Source of the DNA: Anaerorhabdus furcosa
Lineage (GTDB): Bacteria; Bacillota_I; Bacilli_A; Erysipelotrichales; Erysipelotrichaceae
DNA length: 64,000 bases
Reading direction: 5' to 3'
Assembly: GCF_900167375.1 (NCBI RefSeq)
Contig: NZ_FUWY01000005.1
Location: 124,001 to 188,000 of the forward strand
The translations under genes were made by a program, and so were the position numbers. The notes under the pieces are model-generated. The model was given only the letters and a program-made list of their open reading frames with translations. It searched no databases and was not told where the DNA came from. Of this stretch, positions 17,916 to 26,615 are shown piece after piece (the stretch's first letter is position 1; each line of letters opens with the position of its first letter).

Positions 17916-18611
17916 ATGGAAAAAGAAATAATTGTAGTTGTTGATGATGAAAAAGAAATTGCTGATTTAATTGAGGTTTACTTAAGTAATGAAAATTATG
18001 AAATCCATAAGTTTTATAATGGAAGTACAGCTCTTGAGTTTATTCAAGATAATCAAGTTGATTTAGCGCTACTTGATATTATGCTACCAGATATGGATGG
18101 CTTTTCATTATGTAAGAAAATACGTGAAAATTATTTGTTTCCCATTATGATGGTCACAGCTAAAATAGAAGATCTAGATAAAATTACAGGTCTTACACTC
18201 GGGGCTGATGATTATATCACTAAACCTTTTAATCCATTGGAGCTTGTTGCTAGGGTAAAAACACAATTACGTAGATACAATCGTTATAATCAAAATGATA
18301 AAGAAAAAGACAATAATGAAATTAGTATTAGAGCATTACAAATCTGTAAATCTAATAGGAAGTGTTATTTGAATAATAAAGAATTATCATTAACACCAAT
18401 TGAATTCGATATTCTTTGGTATCTTTCTGAAAGACAGGGCAAAGTAATTCCAACAGAAGAACTCTTTGAACAGGTATGGAAAGAAAAGTATTTCGATAGC
18501 AATAATACAGTTATGGCACATATTGCTAGACTTCGAGATAAAATGGATGAAACTACAAGAAAACCAAAATACGTTAAAACGGTATGGGGAGTGGGGTATA
18601 CAATTGAATAA
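17916..18611 (+). CDS. vanR: VanR-type response regulator (OmpR family)
   Basis: A 231-residue OmpR-family regulator. The receiver domain has the acidic pair DDE near residue 10, the phosphoacceptor Asp in LALLDIMLPDMDG, a conserved Thr in MVTAK and Lys in YITKPFNP. The winged-helix DNA-binding domain ends in VWGVGYTIE. The ATG at 17916 is preferred over the one at 17910 because GGAGG lies 7 bases upstream. Next to vanS and the vanG genes, so it is read as the activator of glycopeptide-inducible expression; sequence alone cannot exclude another stimulus. Confidence 0.87.
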   Translation: MEKEIIVVVDDEKEIADLIEVYLSNENYEIHKFYNGSTALEFIQDNQVDLALLDIMLPDMDGFSLCKKIRENYLFPIMMVTAKIEDLDKITGLTLGADDYITKPFNPLELVARVKTQLRRYNRYNQNDKEKDNNEISIRALQICKSNRKCYLNNKELSLTPIEFDILWYLSERQGKVIPTEELFEQVWKEKYFDSNNTVMAHIARLRDKMDETTRKPKYVKTVWGVGYTIE

Positions 18612-19689
18612 GAAAAATAGTCAACTTGCGAATCAAATAATACTTCATTATATCGTAACTCTTCTTGCTTTTATTTTAGGGATACCCTTGCTTATATTTA
18701 TTGCGATTGTCATTGCATCAAGCAAAGTGTGGTATGCAAATGATCCACTTTACCAATTGTTAAGAGGTTTACTTGATTATTTTGTTATTATCATTATTTT
18801 TGTTTATGCAATGGGAATCATTGGGATTACGGTTTATTATATGAAAAAACCAATTGATTATATGGGAGAAGTAGTTGATGCTGCAAGTACTTTAGTGAAT
18901 CCTACGGATGAAATTTTAAAACTATCTAAACCTTTAAAAAGTATTGAAGATGAATTGAATTTAGCCCGCGTTCAGGGTTTGCGTAATTCAATGGTTGCAA
19001 AAGAATCAGAGCAGCGTAAAAATGACCTTGTTATTTATTTAGCTCATGATTTAAAAACACCACTTACCAGTATCTTAGGGTATTTGTCTTTATTAAAGGA
19101 TGAACCTGATTTATCAGCTGATACACGTGCACGGTATACAAATATAGCACTTGATAAAGCAGAACGATTAGAATATCTAGTTAATGAATTCTTTGATATT
19201 ACTCGATTTAATCTAACAACTCAAATTTTGCAAAGTGAGAAGACAAATCTAAGTGTTATGATTGAACAAATTAGTTATGAGTTTTTACCAGTGTTAAAGG
19301 AGAAGAATTTGGAATTTGATTTACATATTGAACCTTTTGTTGAATACATTTGTGATGCAAACAAATTAGAAAGAGTTTTCGATAATTTGATTCGTAATGC
19401 AATTAATTATAGTTATCAAGATTCTAGTATACAGTTATATTTAAAAGAATATGAAACTAATATTGAAATAAAAGTTATAAATAAAGGAAAAACAATACCC
19501 AAAGAAATTCAATCACGTGTGTTTGAACAATTCTTTCGATTGGATTCATCGCGACAATCAACATCAGGGGGTACGGGACTTGGACTTGCAATTGCTAAAG
19601 AGATCGTAGAATTGCATCAAGGAACAATTGAACTTGAGAGTGAAAATGAAATGATTGAGTTCAAAGTTTCATTACCTAAGCAGGCGTAA
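18604..19689 (+). CDS. vanS: VanS-type sensor histidine kinase
   Basis: A 361-residue membrane kinase. Two membrane helices (about 12-38 and 55-80) flank a short extracellular loop, as in VanS proteins of VanB/VanG type. The HAMP-like region precedes the H-box HDLKTPLTS, then DITRFN, N-box NLIRNAINYS and G-box GGTGLGLAIA. The TTG at 18604 is chosen: it overlaps the vanR end by 8 bases and GGGGAGTGGGG lies upstream. A longer reading from 18466 would overlap vanR by about 145 bases and adds no family sequence. Confidence 0.87.
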   Translation: MNKKNSQLANQIILHYIVTLLAFILGIPLLIFIAIVIASSKVWYANDPLYQLLRGLLDYFVIIIIFVYAMGIIGITVYYMKKPIDYMGEVVDAASTLVNPTDEILKLSKPLKSIEDELNLARVQGLRNSMVAKESEQRKNDLVIYLAHDLKTPLTSILGYLSLLKDEPDLSADTRARYTNIALDKAERLEYLVNEFFDITRFNLTTQILQSEKTNLSVMIEQISYEFLPVLKEKNLEFDLHIEPFVEYICDANKLERVFDNLIRNAINYSYQDSSIQLYLKEYETNIEIKVINKGKTIPKEIQSRVFEQFFRLDSSRQSTSGGTGLGLAIAKEIVELHQGTIELESENEMIEFKVSLPKQA

Positions 19690-19740
19690 GGTTTTCGTAA
19701 GAATCTTGATAGATTTTCGTCAATAAGAGTCATAGATAAT
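19685..19740 (+). promoter_or_regulatory. vanW operon promoter region with candidate VanR boxes
   Basis: CGTAAGGTTTT (19685-19695) and CGTAAGAATCT (19696-19706) are direct 11-base repeats that begin over the vanS stop. A weaker unit CGTCAATAAGA falls at 19718-19728, two periods on. A -10-like GATAAT is at 19735-19740 with no good -35, which fits an activator-dependent promoter. Confidence 0.5.
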
Positions 19741-19751
19741 TTAAGTAGTTT

Positions 19752-19796
19752 AACCTCAATTTTTATACCATATAGGTAGAAAGTTGAGGTTTTTTT
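19752..19796 (+). terminator. Intrinsic terminator between vanS and vanW, possible attenuator
   Basis: AACCTCAA (19752-19759) pairs with TTGAGGTT (19784-19791), extended inside by TACC/GGTA around an ATAT loop, and is followed by seven Ts. It ends about 16 bases before vanW, leaving no space for another promoter. Either it ends the vanRS transcript and vanW depends on readthrough, or it works as an attenuator. Confidence 0.85.
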
Positions 19797-19812
19797 CCTC
19801 TTGAGGTGAATG

Positions 19813-20637
19813 ATGAGAAAACGACTAACACAAATATTTCCATTTTTATTACCTATCCGTAAGAAACAAAAACTCTTTTGCTTCTATACGAAAATGATAT
19901 TTGACTCTAAAACATATTCAAAAGAGTTTAGTGCAAATTATTTAAAGAATAAATACTATTCAACAAGTTCAACATTAATTAATGAGAATACTGGATTTGA
20001 TATCATCTATCAAGAAAATAAAGTATTTAATTTATTACTTGCTAGTGAATCAATCAATACCATTTTGATACATCCAAATGAAACATTTTCTTTGTGGAAC
20101 CTTATTCGCTTTGCAGATAAAGTAACACCTTATAAAGAAGGTTTAACTGTAGTCAATGGAGAAACAATACCAGCCTATGGTGGTGGTTTATGCCAATTAA
20201 GTAATTTATTGTTTTATTTATTTCTACATTCACCATTAACAATTACTGAAAGACATGGACATCGCATTAAAGAGTTTCCAGAGATTTCAAATGATGCATT
20301 AAAAGGTGTAGATGCAACAATTGCAGAGGGATGGTTGGATTTGAAAGTGTGTAATGATACAAATCGTACATTTCAAGTTGGGCTATCAATGGAAGAGGGT
20401 CAAATCATCGCTGCATTGTATTGTGATAAAGAAATAGAATTTGATTATGAAATTCAAAATGAGAATTTGAGGTATTACTACGCAAACAATCAATGTATAG
20501 AGGAAGTTGATGTTGTAAGAATAACCAGAGATCATAAATTGAAGTGTGTTTTGAGTAAAGAAAAACTCTACACAAACAAATGCATTATTGGATATGAATT
20601 ACCAAGTAATTTGGAAATAGAGGGGCAAAAAATATGA
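19813..20637 (+). CDS. vanW: VanW family protein
   Basis: A 274-residue VanW-family protein with the conserved GGGLCQLSNLL and NGETIPAYGGG blocks and a later ITERHGHR. No signal peptide or membrane helix is evident. VanW is an accessory gene of unknown biochemical function found in vanB and vanG clusters. Two adjacent ATGs occur at 19810 and 19813; the second is chosen because it leaves 4 bases after GAGGTG rather than 1. The last four bases (ATGA) overlap vanG. Confidence 0.9.
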   Translation: MRKRLTQIFPFLLPIRKKQKLFCFYTKMIFDSKTYSKEFSANYLKNKYYSTSSTLINENTGFDIIYQENKVFNLLLASESINTILIHPNETFSLWNLIRFADKVTPYKEGLTVVNGETIPAYGGGLCQLSNLLFYLFLHSPLTITERHGHRIKEFPEISNDALKGVDATIAEGWLDLKVCNDTNRTFQVGLSMEEGQIIAALYCDKEIEFDYEIQNENLRYYYANNQCIEEVDVVRITRDHKLKCVLSKEKLYTNKCIIGYELPSNLEIEGQKI

Positions 20638-21683
20638 AGAATATAGGTGTGATATTTGGTGGTAATTCACCAGAATACAAAGTATCTTTAGAATCAGTAT
20701 CATCTATTTTAAAAGAAATAGATAGAAACAAGTACAATCCCATAATGATTGGTATTACACAAGAGGGTACATGGTATTTGTATACAGGGAGTATTTCTAA
20801 TATTGAAAAAGATACATGGCACTTTACAAATGATTGTAGTAAAGCCATGCTGTCTCCTAATGCTAATGAGTTTAAATTAATTGTGTTTGGTCAAAATAGA
20901 ATGGAAACGATTCATTTAGATGGGATATTTCCAGTGATGCATGGTGCTTATGGAGAAGATGGGACAATACAAGGGTACATTCAACTTTCCAATATTCCTC
21001 TAATTGGTTGTGGTGTTTTAGCCTCTTCTTTGTGTATGGACAAATATCGTTCGCACTTGTTAGTGGAAGAAGCTGGAATTAAATGTGCTAAAGGGTGCGT
21101 ATTTACACAACGTGATAAACAAAAGATAAAGGAATTCTGTAATACAATTGGTTATCCATGCTTTATAAAACCACTACGTGCAGGTTCATCCTTTGGTATT
21201 ACAAAAGTTGAAAGTCCACTTAATTTAGATGAAGCGATAAATCTAGCTTTTGAATATGATCATGAACTACTCATAGAGGAATTTATTGATGGATTCGAAG
21301 TAGGTTGTGCAATTATGGGTACACAACATCTTGTAGTTGGTGAGGTAGATGAAATAGAACTATCGGATGGCTTCTTCAATTATGAAGAAAAATACACATT
21401 GAAATCTTCTAAGATTCATGTGCCTGCAAGAATAAATGAAAAGAAGGCAGAAGAAGTAAAAGAATTATCAAAAAAAATATATAAAATCTTAGGATGTAGT
21501 GGATTTGCAAGAGTAGATTGTTTTATTAATACAAAGGGTGAAGTCATATTCAATGAAGTGAATACTATACCAGGGTTTACAAGTCATAGTCGATTTCCAA
21601 CGATGTTAAAACATGTTGGGTATAGTTTCAAAGAAATTATTACAACCATTATTGAAGGAGCACTAACAAATGAAAACAATTAA
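20634..21683 (+). CDS. vanG: D-alanine--D-serine ligase, VanG type
   Basis: A 349-residue ATP-grasp ligase of the Ddl/Van family. It starts with IGVIFGGNSPEYKVSLESV, and has GAYGEDGTIQGY, KPLRAGSSFGI, EVNTIPGFT near the end. The omega-loop motif is NYEEKYTLKSS (EKY at 252-254), which matches D-Ala-D-Ser ligases of VanC/VanE/VanG type, and lacks the His found there in D-Ala-D-Lac ligases (VanA/VanB). It makes D-Ala-D-Ser so that peptidoglycan precursors bind vancomycin weakly. The ATGA overlap with vanW and a 14-base overlap with vanXY show one operon. Confidence 0.9.
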   Translation: MKNIGVIFGGNSPEYKVSLESVSSILKEIDRNKYNPIMIGITQEGTWYLYTGSISNIEKDTWHFTNDCSKAMLSPNANEFKLIVFGQNRMETIHLDGIFPVMHGAYGEDGTIQGYIQLSNIPLIGCGVLASSLCMDKYRSHLLVEEAGIKCAKGCVFTQRDKQKIKEFCNTIGYPCFIKPLRAGSSFGITKVESPLNLDEAINLAFEYDHELLIEEFIDGFEVGCAIMGTQHLVVGEVDEIELSDGFFNYEEKYTLKSSKIHVPARINEKKAEEVKELSKKIYKILGCSGFARVDCFINTKGEVIFNEVNTIPGFTSHSRFPTMLKHVGYSFKEIITTIIEGALTNENN

Positions 21684-22419
21684 GTTTACAAAGGATATGA
21701 TCCATGATGGTTATTTGATTTTGGTTAATCCAAATCATTATTTTCATGAGAATTCTAGTTTACTTGATTTAGTACAAGTAAATGACAATTCGATGATTTA
21801 TTTAAATAGCCAAACAAATGAAGCGTTGAATCAATTAATGAAAGAAATCGATGGTTGGAGCAAAATTCAAACAGTGAGTGGATATCGTTCCAAAAGTGAT
21901 CAGACACAGCTTTATAATCAATCTTTGATAGAGAATGGTCAAACGTTTACTGAAAGCTTTGTGGCATTACCTGGATGCAGTGAACACCAAACAGGACTCG
22001 CAATTGATTTAGCATTGAAATCAAATGATGTTGATTTCATTTGCCCGGATTTTCCTTATGAGGGAATCTGTCAAGCATTTAGAGAAATGGCACCTCACTA
22101 TGGATTTATTGAAAGATATGGGAAGAACAAGGAGAAGATTACATCAATATCGCATGAACCATGGCATTTCCGTTACGTGGGATTACCACATTCACTTTTA
22201 ATTTGTGAAAAGAATTTTTGTTTAGAAGAATACTGTGAATGGATAAAACAATTTAAGCAAAATGAGAATCCGCTTCACGTAATCTATAATGACAAAGAAT
22301 ATGAAGTTGGGACAATTAATTCTACATCAAACACAATTGAATTAGAGGTTGAAGAACATATGAAATGGTCATTATCTGGAGATAATGTTGAAGGTTTTAT
22401 TTATGCAAAATGGAAATAA
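21670..22419 (+). CDS. vanXY: VanXY-type D,D-dipeptidase/D,D-carboxypeptidase
   Basis: A 249-residue zinc peptidase of the VanY family. Zinc ligands and catalytic residues are visible: His106 and Asp113 in SEHQTGLAID, Glu163 and His166 in EPWH; GYRS (71-74) is the usual early motif. It has no signal peptide or membrane anchor, unlike VanY, and therefore fits the cytosolic VanXY enzymes that cleave both D-Ala-D-Ala and pentapeptide ends. A further 75 residues after EPWH are less conserved. Overlaps vanG by 14 bases and vanT by 17. Confidence 0.86.
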   Translation: MKTIKFTKDMIHDGYLILVNPNHYFHENSSLLDLVQVNDNSMIYLNSQTNEALNQLMKEIDGWSKIQTVSGYRSKSDQTQLYNQSLIENGQTFTESFVALPGCSEHQTGLAIDLALKSNDVDFICPDFPYEGICQAFREMAPHYGFIERYGKNKEKITSISHEPWHFRYVGLPHSLLICEKNFCLEEYCEWIKQFKQNENPLHVIYNDKEYEVGTINSTSNTIELEVEEHMKWSLSGDNVEGFIYAKWK

Positions 22420-24514
22420 TCAATATGGAGCATTGGATGTATTTAAATTCATTGCCGCTATTCTTGTTATTACGGTTCACATTGGACCTTTATTACAATT
22501 AAGCTCTCAACTTGATTTTGTATTGACAGGTATTATCGCAAGAATTGCAGTCCCATTTTTCTTTATGACCACTGGTTTCTTTGCTCTAGCACCTGTAATT
22601 AAGGGAGAAAAGAAATTAAGTTCATTATTGAAGAAATATGCATTTTATTATTTAATCGCGATCTTGATTTATTTACCTATCAATATTTATGCACATCAAT
22701 TACCTGGTATTAATTTTCTAGAGTGGATACGCTTTATCTTCATGGATGGTACATTTTATCATCTCTGGTATTTTCCAGCGCTAATCATTGGCTTGGTTAT
22801 TACTTATTGGATAAGTACTAAAACATCAATAAAAATGAGTTTAGCCATCAGTGTTCTTTTATTTGTAATTGGACTATTTGGAGATAGTTATTATGGTTAC
22901 ATTGCGAATCAAAATTTTATCTCATCGATTTATGATATTGGATTCAACTTATTTACCTATACTCGAAACGGTTTGTTTTTTGCACCACTATTTTTAATGC
23001 TAGGTGCTTATTCGAAACTGAGAAATAGAGAATCAGCACAACAACACAATTTGCTATTTTTCATAGTTTTTCTTTGTTGCATGATTATCGAAGGAATATA
23101 CTTGGAGAGCCAACAACTTACGCGTCACAACAGTATGTATATTTTATTACTTCCAACCATGTTTTTCTTATTTGAGTATTTGAAGAATATTAACATGAAT
23201 CAACATCAATTTTTGCGAGGAATGTCAACTTGGATTTATATTTTACATCCGATGGTTTTGATTGGGGTTCGAGGATTTGCGAAAGTTACTAGACTTACTG
23301 ATCATATAGTAGAAAATAACTTAAATTTATTTCTAGTCTGCACGGGTGTAACACTTATTATTTCTTCATGTATTACATACTTCACGAATTACAAATCAAA
23401 AAACAATAATCAATCGAGATCATGGATAGAAATCAGTAAAGAATCATTAGAACACAATGTAAAAGAATTGATTTTATCCCTACCTAAAGGTTGCGAACTT
23501 ATGCCAGTATTAAAAGCAGATGCTTATGGACATGATGCGGTGATGATTGCGAAGTGTTTACAAAAAATGAATATAAGAACATTCTGTGTCGCTACAATAG
23601 ATGAAGGTATTGAACTTCGAAAAGCATTTATACAAGGAGATATCTTAATACTGGGATACACTGCAATTGATAGAGTGGATGAATTAAAAAAGTATAGATT
23701 AACCCAAACGATTGTAGATTACATGTATGCAAAGCAATTAAATGCATTAAGGAAAAAGATAAAGATTCATCTTGCAATTGATACAGGGATGCATCGATTA
23801 GGAATTCCTTCAGATAAGATGGTAGAAATCATAGATGTGATAAATATGAAGAGTATTCAACTTCAAGGAATCTTTACTCATTTGTGCTGTGCAGATGAAA
23901 AAAGTGAAGAGGGAAAGGTATATACTGAACTTCAAATTAATCGTTTTAATCATTGTATGGAATTAATTAAGAATGAAGGAATTGAGTTACCTAAATTACA
24001 TGTTCAATCAAGTTATGGTTTATTAAATTATGAACTGAGTCAAATGAGTTATGCTCGCATAGGTATTGCACTCTATGGTGCAGTAGATAAGACAAAAAAA
24101 GAGATTGATTTAGAACCTGTATTATCTTTAAAATCAAGAGTTGTAGCAATTAAAAGATTAAAAAAGGGTGAAGGAGCTGGGTATGGACAACTCTTTAAAG
24201 CAAATCAAGATATGGATATCGCTATTGTTTCTATAGGTTATGCAGATGGGTTATCAAGGCAGTTATCATGTGGAAGAGGTAAAGTAATCTTACATGATAA
24301 AATGGTTTCAATCATTGGTAGAATTTGTATGGATCAATGTATGATTGATGTTTCGATGATACCGAATGTACAAGTAATGGATGAAGTGATTTTAATAGGA
24401 AAATCTGAAAATCATGAAATTACAGTCATGGATATTGCAAGAGAGACAGATACAATACCCAATGAAACTTTAGTGCAGTTAAAAGGGAGACTTCCACGAA
24501 TATTAATCGATTGA
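22403..24514 (+). CDS. vanT: VanT-type membrane serine racemase
   Basis: A 703-residue fusion. Residues 1-330 form an acyltransferase-3-like membrane domain with about ten helices; residues 345-703 are an alanine-racemase-fold domain. The PLP lysine is in PVLKADAYGHD, with SYARIGIALYGA, SIGYADG and CMDQCMID. In the C-terminal motif alanine racemases have INYEV; here it reads IPNET, placing Asn at the Tyr position, as reported for VanT serine racemases. Role: D-serine supply for vanG, the membrane domain probably taking up L-serine. The ATG at 22403 is preferred over 22385 because GAAGG lies 7-8 bases before it. Confidence 0.9.
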   Translation: MQNGNNQYGALDVFKFIAAILVITVHIGPLLQLSSQLDFVLTGIIARIAVPFFFMTTGFFALAPVIKGEKKLSSLLKKYAFYYLIAILIYLPINIYAHQLPGINFLEWIRFIFMDGTFYHLWYFPALIIGLVITYWISTKTSIKMSLAISVLLFVIGLFGDSYYGYIANQNFISSIYDIGFNLFTYTRNGLFFAPLFLMLGAYSKLRNRESAQQHNLLFFIVFLCCMIIEGIYLESQQLTRHNSMYILLLPTMFFLFEYLKNINMNQHQFLRGMSTWIYILHPMVLIGVRGFAKVTRLTDHIVENNLNLFLVCTGVTLIISSCITYFTNYKSKNNNQSRSWIEISKESLEHNVKELILSLPKGCELMPVLKADAYGHDAVMIAKCLQKMNIRTFCVATIDEGIELRKAFIQGDILILGYTAIDRVDELKKYRLTQTIVDYMYAKQLNALRKKIKIHLAIDTGMHRLGIPSDKMVEIIDVINMKSIQLQGIFTHLCCADEKSEEGKVYTELQINRFNHCMELIKNEGIELPKLHVQSSYGLLNYELSQMSYARIGIALYGAVDKTKKEIDLEPVLSLKSRVVAIKRLKKGEGAGYGQLFKANQDMDIAIVSIGYADGLSRQLSCGRGKVILHDKMVSIIGRICMDQCMIDVSMIPNVQVMDEVILIGKSENHEITVMDIARETDTIPNETLVQLKGRLPRILID

Positions 24515-24553
24515 CAGGTTGTTCTATGGTAAAATAATGTCGAGGTGTTATTG

Positions 24554-25648
24554 ATGAAGGCATTATATGTTCATGTACCATTTTGTGACTCTATTTGTGC
24601 ATACTGCGATTTTTGTAGAGTAAAGAGTAATCAAACCATCATAGATAAGTGGTTAGATGCTTTTGCTATTGAAGTTGAGGATCGTTTAATAAAAGATAAA
24701 TATGATACTGTCTATATTGGTGGTGGGACACCTACTTGTTTAAATGAAAAACAATTGGAAAAAATGTTATCACTTATCTATCCTTACACACGTAATGTCA
24801 TTGAATATACAATTGAAATAAATCCTGAATCTTTAAACGAAAAGAAATGCAGTATATTAAAAAAATATGGTATTAATCGTGCAAGTATTGGTGTTCAAAC
24901 GATAAGTGATAATTTATTGAAACTTATTGGTCGTAAGCATACAAAAGAAGATGTCATCCAATGTATCAAATGGTTAAAGAAAAAAGATATTACAAATATC
25001 TCGTGTGATTGTATGTATTCCTTACCAACACAAACGATTCAAGATGTTGAGGATACGTTATCTTTCATTTGTAGCTTGGATATACCTCATATTTCAATTT
25101 ATAGTTTGACGATTGAAGAAAACAGTCAGTTTAATCGAGATGGTTATCAAGCTTTAGATGATGAGATAGAAGCGGATATGTATGAATTCATCATTCAATA
25201 TTTAGAGAATCATTGGTTTATGCAATATGAAATAAGTAATTTCTCAAAGCCAGGATATCAATCTTTACACAATTTACATTATTGGCAATATGATGATTTT
25301 GTGGGGTTATCCTTAGGTGCAAGTGGGAAAGAAGAGAATTGTCGTTATGATTGTACAACCAATTTTGTGGAATACTTTCGACATAATTACTTTAAAGAAA
25401 TTATTCCTTTATCCAAAGGAGAACAAATGTTCGAATTTATCATGATGGGGTTAAGACTAAAAGATGGATTCAGTATGCAAGAATTTCAAAAGAAATTTGC
25501 CTACGATTTTAGTGAGGTATATAAAAATGAATTACAATTAGCTCAAGAGAAGGGCTATCTTGTAATTCATCAAGATCGAGTAAAATGCAGTGATATGGGT
25601 TATAGAATTTGTAATACAGTCATTGAAATGTTTATGAAAGACGGTTGA
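24554..25648 (+). CDS. hemW: Radical SAM heme chaperone HemW (coproporphyrinogen oxidase-like)
   Basis: A 364-residue radical SAM protein with the 4Fe-4S motif CDSICAYCDFC (CxxxCxxC) near residue 12 and GGGTPTCLN. The extra fourth Cys (CxxxCxxCxC) is usual in HemN/HemW proteins. The HemN-type C-terminal domain contains LHNLHYWQYDDFVGLSLGA. HemW inserts heme into respiratory proteins rather than oxidising coproporphyrinogen. The ATG at 24554 is preferred; an upstream TTG/ATG pair adds three residues. In many Bacillota this gene follows lepA. Confidence 0.92.
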   Translation: MKALYVHVPFCDSICAYCDFCRVKSNQTIIDKWLDAFAIEVEDRLIKDKYDTVYIGGGTPTCLNEKQLEKMLSLIYPYTRNVIEYTIEINPESLNEKKCSILKKYGINRASIGVQTISDNLLKLIGRKHTKEDVIQCIKWLKKKDITNISCDCMYSLPTQTIQDVEDTLSFICSLDIPHISIYSLTIEENSQFNRDGYQALDDEIEADMYEFIIQYLENHWFMQYEISNFSKPGYQSLHNLHYWQYDDFVGLSLGASGKEENCRYDCTTNFVEYFRHNYFKEIIPLSKGEQMFEFIMMGLRLKDGFSMQEFQKKFAYDFSEVYKNELQLAQEKGYLVIHQDRVKCSDMGYRICNTVIEMFMKDG

Positions 25649-25667
25649 TTAAATCAACCGTCTATTT
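25640..25667. terminator. Terminator between hemW and the convergent dehydrogenase gene
   Basis: Stem GACGGTTGAT/ATCAACCGTC with a TAA loop then TATTTTTC on the plus strand. It overlaps both gene ends; on the minus strand the T run is weaker. Confidence 0.82.
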
Positions 25668-26513
25668 TTCATATTGTTTGATGATAGCTTGAGTTCCAAG
25701 ATTCTCATCACCTTGAATCATCATATCTTGGTAAAGATCGCGTACAATTTTTAGGATGGGTAAATCAAGTTTTTCCTCATCAGCACATTGTATTGCGATG
25801 TTCATATCTTTTACAAAGTGTTTGATAAAGAAACCAGGATCATAGTCTTTAGAGATCATCTTAGGACCATTGTTACTCATTTGCCAACTACCGGCAGCAC
25901 CAGCACTAATTGCATTAAGCATGATTTGAGAATCAAGTCCCATTTTATTGGCATAAGCAATAGCCTCCGCTACACCACTTACAGTTCCTGCAATCGCAAT
26001 TTGATTTGCCATTTTTGTATGTTGACCACAACCTGCATGACCACAATAAACAATATTTTTTCCCATACATTCGAAGATGGGAAGACAAGCAGTAAATGCA
26101 TCTTGTTCTCCACCAACCATGATGGATAAAGTTCCATTTTTTGCTCCAATATCTCCACCAGAAACAGGAGCATCAAGAACAGCTATTCCCTTAGCAAGAC
26201 CTTCAGTTGTTAATTTCTCTGCAAGTTTTGGACTTGATGTTGTCATATCAATTAAAATAGCTCCAGTTTTTGCAAATTTAAATACTTGATTTGAAACTTC
26301 TTCTACATCACTAGGTAAACCAACAATCATGATAATCACATCACGCTCAGCAACGCATGCCTCAATCGTTTCGCAAAAAATTGCGCCATCTGTTTCAAGT
26401 GCTTTTGCTTTTGATACTGTGCGATTATATACGGTTACTTCATGATTGTTTTTTAGTAAGTTGCGTACCATGGATGCGCCCATCAAACCTGTTCCAATAA
26501 AACCAATTTTCAT
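25662..26513 (-). CDS. 3-hydroxyisobutyrate dehydrogenase-family reductase
   Basis: A 283-residue beta-hydroxyacid dehydrogenase. The Rossmann motif GFIGTGLMGASM is at the N-terminus, followed by VYNRT, DAPVSGGDIGAKNGTL (substrate loop) and the catalytic Lys in HTKMANQ. The family includes tartronate semialdehyde reductase (GarR), 3-hydroxyisobutyrate dehydrogenase and succinic semialdehyde reductases; the substrate cannot be told from sequence alone. The Tyr-Asn-Arg-Thr after the second strand favours NADP(H), a weak inference. AGGTGA precedes the ATG on the minus strand. Divergent from the monooxygenase gene. Confidence 0.87.
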   Translation of the reverse strand: MKIGFIGTGLMGASMVRNLLKNNHEVTVYNRTVSKAKALETDGAIFCETIEACVAERDVIIMIVGLPSDVEEVSNQVFKFAKTGAILIDMTTSSPKLAEKLTTEGLAKGIAVLDAPVSGGDIGAKNGTLSIMVGGEQDAFTACLPIFECMGKNIVYCGHAGCGQHTKMANQIAIAGTVSGVAEAIAYANKMGLDSQIMLNAISAGAAGSWQMSNNGPKMISKDYDPGFFIKHFVKDMNIAIQCADEEKLDLPILKIVRDLYQDMMIQGDENLGTQAIIKQYEK

Positions 26514-26615
26514 ATTTTGTCACCTCATCACTATTATACTGCATTTTAGGAGTAAATGAAGAGCTTGTTCTATAAGGTGACTATGGTATACTGTTTCATA
26601 AAAGGAGTACTAGGT

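Noticed and set aside
15901-24560. Insertion sequence or conjugative element borders around the van set
   Set aside because: No transposase, integrase, terminal inverted repeats or target duplications could be found by reading both flanks.
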